Positions 1 through 5,785 of a stretch of 6,564 nt of DNA are shown one piece after another (position 1 is the stretch's first letter; each line of letters starts with the position of its first letter). The stretch covers positions 1 through 6,564 of the forward strand of contig JAOZJV010000218.1 in the NCBI GenBank assembly GCA_029935695.1. The letters run 5' to 3'. A program made the translations under genes and the position numbers. The DNA comes from Candidatus Krumholzibacteriia bacterium. Lineage in GTDB: Bacteria > Krumholzibacteriota > Krumholzibacteriia > LZORAL124-64-63. Under the pieces are notes generated by a model. That model saw only the letters and a list, made by a program, of their open reading frames with translations. It had not been told where the DNA came from and did not search any database.

Positions 1-992
1 TCGCCCAGGTGGTCGAGCATCATCTTGGCCGACAGGATCATGGCGATGGGGTTGACCTTGTTCATGCCCACGTACTTGGGCGCCGAACCGTGTGAAGGCT
101 CGAACACGGCCACCTTGTCGCCGATGTTGCCGCTGCAGGCGAAGCCGAGTCCGCCCACGAGTTGGGCGCACAGGTCGCTGACGATGTCGCCGAACATGTT
201 GCTCGACACCAGCACCCCGTAGTTCTCGGGGTTTTTCACCAGCCACATGCACATGGCGTCGATGTTGGTCTCCCACAGTTCGATGCCGGGATATTCCTCG
301 GCGATCTTGCGGGCTTCGCGCACCATCAGGCCGCTGGTTTCACGCACCACATTGGGCTTTTCGACGATGGTCACCGTCTTGTAGCCGAACTTCTTGGCGT
401 ATTCGAAGCCGGCGCGCACGATGTCCTGGCAGCCCTTGCGCGTGAAGATCCGCGTGGAGATGGCGATATCCTCGTTGGCGGTGCCTTCTAGTTTGCCCAT
501 CTGCGAGGGGTGGGTTTCGGTCAGCTTGTCGCGCACGTCCTGGGGCAGGGGATGGTATTCCACGCCCATGTACAGGCCCTCGGTGTTCTGGCGGAAAACC
601 ACCAGGTCGAGGCCATCCTTGAAGTTCAGAGGATTGCCCGTGTAGGCTTTGCAGGGTCGCAGGTTGGTGCTCAGGTTGAACTCCTGGCGCAACCGAACGA
701 TAGGACTGCGGTAGACCTTGCCGGTGCCCTGAAGTTCAGGGGCCAAAGCGGCCTCGGCTTCTTCCTTGGGCAGGCTGGTGATGGCGCCGAAAAGGGCGGC
801 ATCCACGTTATTCAGCATCTCGATGGTGCGATCGGGGAAGGGGTTGGCTTCGGTCTTCCAGAACTCCCAGCCGATATCACCATGCACGTATTCGGCGTCG
901 AAGCCGAGCTTGTCCAATACGACTTTGGTAGCATCCATCACATCAACGCCCACGCCGTCGCCGGGCATCCAGCCGATTGTGTACTTGGCCAT
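1..992 (-). CDS. Isocitrate/isopropylmalate-family dehydrogenase (C-terminus outside window)
   Basis: The first 330 residues of a metal-dependent, decarboxylating 2-hydroxyacid dehydrogenase of the IDH/IPMDH family. It most likely oxidises isocitrate in the cytoplasm. The ATG at 990-992 is preceded by AAGGAG (1002-1007) with 9-nt spacing. The N-terminus has the family GDGVG motif (residues 11-15). Aligned by eye to E. coli Icd, the catalytic set is present: S96, R102, R112, R134, Y141, K212, and metal-binding D245, D269 and D273. The spacing between these residues is the same as in Icd. HGSAPKY (301-307) plus V313 carries the Lys-Tyr-Val set that marks NADP use in E. coli Icd (K344/Y345/V351), whereas NAD enzymes usually have Asp-Ile there. 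The residue equivalent to Icd N115 is Ile (RSPIVRLR, 95-102), so a substrate such as homoisocitrate or another malate analogue is not excluded. Family assignment is sure; substrate is not. The stop lies beyond base 1. Confidence 0.93.
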   Translation of the reverse strand, partial: MAKYTIGWMPGDGVGVDVMDATKVVLDKLGFDAEYVHGDIGWEFWKTEANPFPDRTIEMLNNVDAALFGAITSLPKEEAEAALAPELQGTGKVYRSPIVRLRQEFNLSTNLRPCKAYTGNPLNFKDGLDLVVFRQNTEGLYMGVEYHPLPQDVRDKLTETHPSQMGKLEGTANEDIAISTRIFTRKGCQDIVRAGFEYAKKFGYKTVTIVEKPNVVRETSGLMVREARKIAEEYPGIELWETNIDAMCMWLVKNPENYGVLVSSNMFGDIVSDLCAQLVGGLGFACSGNIGDKVAVFEPSHGSAPKYVGMNKVNPIAMILSAKMMLDHLG

Positions 993-1054
993 TGTTTCCG
1001 TCTCCTTAAAAGAAGTTGCAGGTTTTACTCGGGAAGCGTCTTGATTCTGCGCTA

Positions 1055-1084
1055 AAGATATCCAAGGAAGAGGGAAAAAGCCAA
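1055..1084 (-). promoter_or_regulatory. Candidate sigma-70-type promoter for the dehydrogenase gene
   Basis: On the minus strand a -35-like TTGGCT (1084-1079; 4/6 to TTGACA) is followed after 18 nt by a -10-like TATCTT (1060-1055; 4/6). Transcription would begin near 1048, leaving a leader of about 55 nt before the ATG at 992. It lies just downstream of the terminator of the preceding unit, where a fresh promoter is expected. The match is modest and the position was picked by eye. Confidence 0.25.
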
Positions 1085-1105
1085 AACTCCTGCTGAATTT
1101 GTGTG

Positions 1106-1135
1106 AAAAAAGAGTCCCGGGTTTCACCGGGACTC
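1106..1135 (-). terminator. Intrinsic terminator of the two-gene minus-strand operon
   Basis: Read on the minus strand, a perfect 9-bp GC-rich stem (GAGTCCCGG, 1135-1127, with CCGGGACTC, 1120-1112) encloses a 6-nt loop and is followed directly by six T residues (1111-1106). This is the textbook Rho-independent layout. It sits 62 bases beyond the stop codon of the secreted-protein gene (TGA at 1198-1200) and before the likely promoter of the dehydrogenase gene. It therefore separates the two units, which lie on the same strand. Confidence 0.9.
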
Positions 1136-1144
1136 CAAGATGCT

Positions 1145-1179
1145 GGCCAGCAGCAGGTTAGGCCTACCTGCCGGTGGCC
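1145..1179 (-). other. Stem-loop in the 3' untranslated region
   Basis: A 6-bp stem (1153-1158 with 1166-1171) carries a 7-nt loop. It sits on a symmetric 3x3 internal loop, in which C1151-G1173 could also pair, and a second 5-bp stem (1145-1149 with 1175-1179). It lies between the stop codon at 1198 and the terminator at 1135, and no T-run follows it on the minus strand. It is therefore not a second terminator. It could protect the 3' end from exonucleases or be a protein site. Only the pairing itself is seen; the function is unknown. Confidence 0.5.
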
Positions 1180-1197
1180 CCAATGAAGGGAAATTTG

Positions 1198-2691
1198 TCA
1201 CCACACTCCGGCCCCAACTTCGATGGCATATCCGATACTTTCCCAGTTGAAAAGACCCTTGTTTTTCACCCCCAGCCGCACTCCCCAGAAATCTGTTCCC
1301 AATACACCCAGAAAACTCAGAGGAGTGTGGCTCATGTTCAGCCGGAATTTCACGCCAGTTTCGGTCATCCAGTCGGAATAGATGGCGCCGGAATCATCCT
1401 CATCCCATTCCCGTCCGATGGCAAAATACCCATCCACCCAACGGGACGCACTGGGGGTGTAGACAATATTCCAGGCAATATCCCGCAGGCCTTTGTCTTT
1501 CAAATAAACACGATTGACGAACCATCCACCGGCAATGGGGTCCGATATGTTCTTCACCACTAACAGGGGGAACATGAATGAGATGCCACCAGTGTGATCC
1601 CGGCTGCCGTGGTTCAGGCCATCATACCGATAAGCTATGCTCAGGGAGTTGATGAAACGTTCTTCGTCCATCCAGCGGGTCACGGCCCGCATACTGTTGG
1701 CTTCCAGAATTTCCGGCCAGTCTTCGTCACCTTTGTCATCGATGAAATGAATGAGTTTGGGCTCTTTTTCCTGGTCCACATCGCCGGGACGGGGAAATGG
1801 ACGGACCTGGTAGATGGCGTTGTCAGGAGCGTACACACCATCGACAGAGAACGTTTCCCGCAGAGGACTGTCCGGTGGCAGCGGGGGAAAAACACGATCC
1901 TGAGGCCAACGGACTTTGGCCATCCAAGCCTGAAATCCACCACTGTAAAGACCTCCCGAGCGCATGATGTCGCGCAGGCCCCAGGCGTCGTTGATGCGCT
2001 GGTTCACATCGAAGGTCGGGGTATAAACACCATCGTGATTCTTGTCGGTGCAACTGGCGTGTTTACCCTCTTCCACCAGAATGGTCATGGGAAATTCAGT
2101 GTACTGATCGGAGACCAGAGAGTTGTCATACCACTCCAGCCCGTGGGCCTTGGCAATGGTTCGTTCCACAAAGATGGCGTAGGAATCATCGGAGCAATCC
2201 TTACAATGATGCACATAGAGTTTCAGGAAGACAGACTCCACATCGTGCTTGTGGGCGCCGAGGCCTTCTTCGGTGGGATAATAAAAAAAGTAATCCAGAT
2301 CGATGCCCGCCAGAGTGCGCAGGTCGATTTTGGTGTCGATGCGGTTGGAATGATCCCGGTAAATGGCAGGGTCTTCGCTGGTGCCACGGGTCAGCAGAGT
2401 GCGCACCATGTAATAAACCACCGGGGCGTCCACCTGCTCTTCAAAGGGAAAGGCAATGGGCAGGACGATGTCCTTGCCGTGTTTGCGTTCCAGATCGGGC
2501 TCGTCGGGAGAGAACCAGAGGATAGGCCCGCAATAGGATGCCAGCTGCTCAAAAGTCATGATGGGATCAGTGCCTGACCAGATAATTTCCAGTCCTTCAT
2601 CGATCTGGCAACATTCACTGTGCTCTGCCTGCACCGGCGTGGCCAAAAGAGTGAGCATCAGAAGGGACAATACAAAGCGGAAAACCAACAT
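1198..2691 (-). CDS. Secreted protein with Vps62/DUF946-like motifs, function unknown
   Basis: A 497-residue exported protein. The start at 2691 is chosen because it gives a clean signal peptide (MLVFRF, a hydrophobic run, cleavage after PVQA at residue 22) and has a GAGGA ribosome site (2697-2701) 5 nt upstream. The open frame runs on to 2880, but that part overlaps the upstream gene and has no signal peptide. Residues 130-215 follow a pattern I associate with Vps62/DUF946-type proteins: a YFFYYP strand, then GAHKHDVES (145-153, an HxHDxE cluster), then ILVEEGKHASC (204-214). DKNHDG (216-221) resembles a calcium-binding loop, with the last acidic ligand shifted by one. The last 130 or so residues alternate polar and aromatic/aliphatic residues and the protein ends in Trp, so an outer-membrane barrel-like segment is possible. 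There are six cysteines in the mature part (27, 28, 54, 163, 166, 214). It is probably co-transcribed with the membrane-protein gene 31 bases upstream. The family call is tentative. Confidence 0.85.
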   Translation of the reverse strand: MLVFRFVLSLLMLTLLATPVQAEHSECCQIDEGLEIIWSGTDPIMTFEQLASYCGPILWFSPDEPDLERKHGKDIVLPIAFPFEEQVDAPVVYYMVRTLLTRGTSEDPAIYRDHSNRIDTKIDLRTLAGIDLDYFFYYPTEEGLGAHKHDVESVFLKLYVHHCKDCSDDSYAIFVERTIAKAHGLEWYDNSLVSDQYTEFPMTILVEEGKHASCTDKNHDGVYTPTFDVNQRINDAWGLRDIMRSGGLYSGGFQAWMAKVRWPQDRVFPPLPPDSPLRETFSVDGVYAPDNAIYQVRPFPRPGDVDQEKEPKLIHFIDDKGDEDWPEILEANSMRAVTRWMDEERFINSLSIAYRYDGLNHGSRDHTGGISFMFPLLVVKNISDPIAGGWFVNRVYLKDKGLRDIAWNIVYTPSASRWVDGYFAIGREWDEDDSGAIYSDWMTETGVKFRLNMSHTPLSFLGVLGTDFWGVRLGVKNKGLFNWESIGYAIEVGAGVW

Positions 2692-2722
2692 AGAAATCCT
2701 CACATGTACTTGAATAAACAAC

Positions 2723-4003
2723 TCAGGGTTGTTCCTGATATCGAGCGGGCCGACGGGTACAGTTTTCCACCATTTTCTCGCGCATGGCCACGGCTTTGGG
2801 GCTGGCGGCAGCTTGCACATGCTGTTGGTCAAGCAGATGGGCCAAACCCACCGAAGCGGTGACGAATGCCAAAGGCACAAGATAGGGAATATATTTACGA
2901 CGCCCAGCCCGTTTGAGCAGGCGGCAGGTGGCGCGCGTGCCTGCGGCGAGGATGACGCAGAATCCCAATGAGGTCAAATAGAGGTGGCTCAGGTTCAACC
3001 AGTCGCCCGAGGCGGTGATACCGGAAAAAGGCAGCAGAGTGATGTAGGTCCAGGCAATGAAAAAGCGGATGGCCTTGTTGCCGAACACAAATCCGAAAAA
3101 GCTGTAGGAGATGATGGTCAAAGTCAGGAAAAACCGGATGAATGTTCGTCCATGGAACAGCCAGGTCACCAGGACGCTGGTGTCGTCCAGGATGGGAGAT
3201 TGCTGCATGGGAAAGAACATCAGCGTGAGATAGCGGAAAATATTCTTGATGGACAGCCAACCGAAATGATCCACCGGAACCGAGCTGTCAAAAACCGTCG
3301 GGTGCCGGTATCCCCATTGGTATTGTCCCCAGTAGAAGAGAACGCCCACCAACGTGAACACGAGCAGATCCTTGGAGAGAATGGCCCGCCCTTTGCGCCA
3401 TTGGAAAAAGAAGACCTTGTAGGCGATGAGTGTCAGGATCAGGGAAAAAGACGCCGTTCGGGTCAGGCCTGTCATCAGAAAAAGTCCCAGGCCCAGGATA
3501 AAGAGAGGCGAGAGAATTCTGCCATCCCGACGGAAATCATTGCGGATGAAAAAGTACAGGACGAGCATGTGCAGCCCGGCCAGCATCAACGATTCCAGGT
3601 GGTGCACACCCATCAGGATTTTACCGTAGCTGCCCACGCCGAGGGCAAACAGCATGGCCGCCAGGACAGACATGGCCCGCCGGTGAAAGAGCATGTGCAC
3701 CAGCATATAAACGATAAAAGAATTGAAAGAATGGATCACCAGGTTCACGGCAATGTAGCCTGCGGGGTTCAGACCAAAAAACCTGTATTCCCAAAGAAAC
3801 GCCAGCTGCAACAGGGGTTGGCTGAAGTAAAAACCGATATGGCTGAACATGGCCATGGGGTTCTTGGCCAGGTTGTTGGCTTCGCAGAGAATACTCGCAT
3901 CGAGGGAATCCCAGAGGGGTGTGTTCATCAACTTGCCAAAAGCAAGAAAGCATGTCGCCAGCAGCATCAGAAAAACCCAGGCATGTTCCTTAATAATTCG
4001 CAT
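2723..4003 (-). CDS. Polytopic membrane protein, GT-C glycosyltransferase-like (TMTC-like)
   Basis: A 426-residue inner-membrane protein with roughly ten to twelve hydrophobic segments; the first spans about residues 9-26. Several features recall the GT-C fold of protein O-mannosyltransferase/TMTC-type enzymes, which use polyprenyl-phosphate sugars. These are an acidic first outer loop (W31-D32...D35), NLVIHSFNSFIVY (87-99, the usual 'N-x-x-x-H-x-x-N' helix), VHHLESL (133-139, compare HP-x-x-TE in TMTC) and LLPFSGI followed by SHLYLTSLGF (323-348, compare RYLYLPSLGF). The TPR repeats usual at the C-terminus of TMTC proteins are absent. The end is a short basic tail (about 390-426). A TTG codon in frame at 4042 would add 13 residues but has no ribosome site. 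The ATG at 4003 also lacks a well-spaced site: a GAGG lies 17 nt away behind a T-rich stretch. The start is therefore less certain than the gene. The sugar donor and acceptor cannot be told. Confidence 0.85.
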   Translation of the reverse strand: MRIIKEHAWVFLMLLATCFLAFGKLMNTPLWDSLDASILCEANNLAKNPMAMFSHIGFYFSQPLLQLAFLWEYRFFGLNPAGYIAVNLVIHSFNSFIVYMLVHMLFHRRAMSVLAAMLFALGVGSYGKILMGVHHLESLMLAGLHMLVLYFFIRNDFRRDGRILSPLFILGLGLFLMTGLTRTASFSLILTLIAYKVFFFQWRKGRAILSKDLLVFTLVGVLFYWGQYQWGYRHPTVFDSSVPVDHFGWLSIKNIFRYLTLMFFPMQQSPILDDTSVLVTWLFHGRTFIRFFLTLTIISYSFFGFVFGNKAIRFFIAWTYITLLPFSGITASGDWLNLSHLYLTSLGFCVILAAGTRATCRLLKRAGRRKYIPYLVPLAFVTASVGLAHLLDQQHVQAAASPKAVAMREKMVENCTRRPARYQEQP

Positions 4004-4049
4004 AATAAAAAAAGAATAAACCTCATCGTGAACAGGAATCAATTATTCA

Positions 4050-4080
4050 TTGGCGACATGGGGAAGTTGCAGCTTACAAT
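4050..4080 (+). promoter_or_regulatory. Candidate promoter of the 5'-nucleotidase gene
   Basis: A -35-like TTGGCG (4050-4055; 4/6) and a -10-like TACAAT (4075-4080; 5/6) are separated by 19 nt, at the long end of the accepted range. Transcription would start near 4087 and give a leader of about 34 nt before the ATG at 4121. This is the best plus-strand match in the 117-base divergent region; it was picked by eye. Confidence 0.3.
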
Positions 4081-4112
4081 AAGCCTGTCTCACACCAACC
4101 CCGATCAGGAGC

Positions 4113-4140
4113 ATTATAACATGAATCCTCGTCTTGCAAA
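4113..4140 (-). promoter_or_regulatory. Candidate minus-strand promoter for the membrane-protein operon
   Basis: The minus strand has a perfect TATAAT (4118-4113) with a -35-like TTTGCA (4140-4135; 4/6) 16 nt upstream. Transcription would start near 4106, giving a leader of about 100 nt before the ATG at 4003. The element overlaps the start codon and lies next to the ribosome site of the divergent nucleotidase gene. Use of the two promoters could therefore interfere. Confidence 0.35.
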
Positions 4141-5689
4141 CCCCCGCTTCACACTGATTGCCGTGATTTTGGGTGTTCTTTTTTCAGTATTCAGTTTCAG
4201 TTTGGCCCATGCAACCGAGGAACCGGTGAAGGGTGATGGGCCTTTCAATCTTACCATTTTCCATACAAACGATGCTCACAGCTACTTCCTGCCCCGTCCT
4301 GCAGTTTGGCGTGATGATGGGCGCATGGTCGGTGGCGTCATCCCCCTGGCCTGGCATCTGGAGAAACAGCGTGCCGATTGCTCTGCTGATCTGCTGCTGG
4401 ACGCGGGGGACTTCATGACCGGCAACCCCGTCTGCCAGTTTCAGCCCCATGGCGTTCCGGGGGAGGCCGTGGCCCGCATGATGAACCTTTTAAATTATGA
4501 TTGCGGCACCATCGGCAACCATGAATTCGACATTGGAGCAGAAAACGTCAAGCGGCTGATTCCCCTTTTCGACTACCCACTGATCGCTGCCGATATCGTG
4601 GATGAAGACGCCCAAAAAGTTTTCCGCAGTGAACCTCTGATTGTGGAGCGCGGCGGATTGAAAATTGGCATCATGGGTGTTTCCTGCGCCGAAATGAGCG
4701 GTGTTGTGACGGCCAGTCGTTTTGGTGGCCTGAAAAGCATCGACCAGGGCTGGGTTTTGCAGCGGCAGGCGGTGCAGCTGGATCCGAAGGTGGATCTGAT
4801 GGTGGTCATCACCCATAACGGTTTTGATGGCGATGTTGAGCTGGCACAGGTGCTGGCCGGAACCGGTGTGGATGTCATCGTGGGCGGCCACAGCCACAGC
4901 CGGTTGAAAGAGCCCCATCTGGAAGAAGGCATCCTCATTGTTCAGGCCGGCTCCAAGTGGACCAACCTCGGCCGCCTCGATCTGCAGGTGGCAGATGACC
5001 GGGTTGTAGCCTACAACGGTCGCCTCATCACCCTTTGGGCCGATGGCGCCGAGGCCGGTCCTGAATTGACCAAACTGGTCGAGGGATACGAGAAGAAGGT
5101 GGCTGATGAATTTGGCCGCACCATCGGCACCCTGGTCACAGACTGGCGTAAAGGACGTGGCGAAAGCAATCTGGGCAATTTCCTGGCCGATCAAATGCGC
5201 CTGTCCGCCAAGGCTGATGTGGGGCTGGTCAACAGCGGTGGCATCCGCAAATCCATGAATGCCGGTCCCATCACCGCCCTGGACATCAACGAAATGCTTC
5301 CTTTCTCCAATATGTTGGTCACCGCCAGGCTCACCGGCAGGGAACTCAAGACCGTGGTCCAGGCCAACGCCGATGCCCAGGTTGAGGGCAAGCACGGAAT
5401 CCTTCAGGTGTCGGGGTTGAGTTACCGGTTCCGCACTAACAGTGCTGGAAACGCTGCGGTGGTGGAAGAGATCCTGGTCGGCGGAAAGCCTTTGGACTCA
5501 GAAAAGGTCTACACTGTGGCCATGCCCGACTATGTGGTGATGATGGCTCACGTGTATCTGAACATCGATACTCCGGCCACCGAAGATGTGGGTCTGACCA
5601 TGACCGATGCGGTGGTGGCAGGGGTGGAAAAAACCGTGGCCATCGACAGCAAAATCGAAGGACGCATCATGCGTCTGGACAGCAAATAA
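4121..5689 (+). CDS. Exported UshA-type 5'-nucleotidase / metallophosphoesterase
   Basis: A 522-residue periplasmic or surface enzyme expected to remove phosphate from nucleotides or related esters. The ATG at 4121 has AGGAG (4107-4111) 9 nt upstream and begins a signal peptide (R4, R9, hydrophobic core, cleavage after AHA at residue 31). The frame is open far upstream, but that stretch is antisense to the membrane-protein gene. The N-terminal calcineurin-like metal domain (about 43-300) has D51 and H53 (HTNDAH), D97 (DAGD), N133-H134-E135 (GNHE), H232 (ITHNG), and H257 and H259 (GGHSH), a full two-metal set. The C-terminal 5'-nucleotidase domain (about 330-515) has NLGNFLAD (350-357), NSGGIR (371-376) and LPFSN (393-397). 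The length suits the family. The GGDG loop normally found after the ring-stacking aromatic (here Y471) is replaced by MMAHV, so the preferred substrate may not be a standard nucleotide. It stands alone and is divergent from the GT-C operon. Confidence 0.93.
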   Translation: MNPRLANPRFTLIAVILGVLFSVFSFSLAHATEEPVKGDGPFNLTIFHTNDAHSYFLPRPAVWRDDGRMVGGVIPLAWHLEKQRADCSADLLLDAGDFMTGNPVCQFQPHGVPGEAVARMMNLLNYDCGTIGNHEFDIGAENVKRLIPLFDYPLIAADIVDEDAQKVFRSEPLIVERGGLKIGIMGVSCAEMSGVVTASRFGGLKSIDQGWVLQRQAVQLDPKVDLMVVITHNGFDGDVELAQVLAGTGVDVIVGGHSHSRLKEPHLEEGILIVQAGSKWTNLGRLDLQVADDRVVAYNGRLITLWADGAEAGPELTKLVEGYEKKVADEFGRTIGTLVTDWRKGRGESNLGNFLADQMRLSAKADVGLVNSGGIRKSMNAGPITALDINEMLPFSNMLVTARLTGRELKTVVQANADAQVEGKHGILQVSGLSYRFRTNSAGNAAVVEEILVGGKPLDSEKVYTVAMPDYVVMMAHVYLNIDTPATEDVGLTMTDAVVAGVEKTVAIDSKIEGRIMRLDSK

Positions 5690-5705
5690 GGGACAGTCCC
5701 TTTTT
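5688..5705 (+). terminator. Short hairpin with T-run after the nucleotidase gene
   Basis: AAGGGA (5688-5693) pairs with TCCCTT (5697-5702) around a CAG loop, with three more T residues after it. The hairpin begins inside the TAA stop codon. A 6-bp stem with a 3-nt loop is weak for a terminator but is placed where one is needed. The core GGGACAGTCCC also resembles the small palindromes found as dispersed repeats in some bacterial genomes. One copy in this window cannot decide between the two. Confidence 0.5.
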
Positions 5706-5748
5706 GAGAATATGATCAGTGGAAATTGATAAAAAACCTGTCAATAGT

Positions 5749-5779
5749 TTAACACATGATGGCTGTTTTGTGTTATGCT
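5749..5779 (+). promoter_or_regulatory. Candidate promoter of the ACT-domain gene and its leader
   Basis: A -35-like TTAACA (5749-5754; 5/6) precedes TATGCT (5774-5779; 4/6) by 19 nt. The -10 is extended by TG at 5771-5772, which can compensate for imperfect spacing. Transcription would start near 5786, so the mRNA would carry a leader of roughly 280 nt before the ATG at 6064. The AT-rich stretch 5703-5760 upstream fits a promoter region. Confidence 0.4.
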
Positions 5780-5785
5780 GTAGAG

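Noticed and set aside
1594..2577. Plus-strand open frame of 327 codons
   Set aside because: It lies opposite the secreted-protein gene, which has a signal peptide, ribosome site and terminator. The translation of the plus strand shows no recognisable domain.
2692..2880. 63-codon N-terminal extension of the secreted-protein frame
   Set aside because: It overlaps the end of the upstream gene out of frame and would bury the signal peptide. The ATG at 2691 has its own GAGGA site.
4004..4042. TTG start giving 13 more residues to the membrane protein
   Set aside because: No ribosome site precedes the TTG, and the ATG at 4003 leads straight into a basic-then-hydrophobic N-terminus typical of a first membrane helix.
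2984..4120. Long open frame upstream of and in frame with the nucleotidase gene (379 codons)
   Set aside because: It is antisense to the membrane-protein gene, its composition is rich in Q, H, E and K with no domain pattern, and the signal peptide plus ribosome site fix the real start at 4121.
4490..5395. Minus-strand open frame of 301 codons
   Set aside because: It is antisense to the nucleotidase, whose metal-binding motifs are intact. It is a codon-bias shadow.
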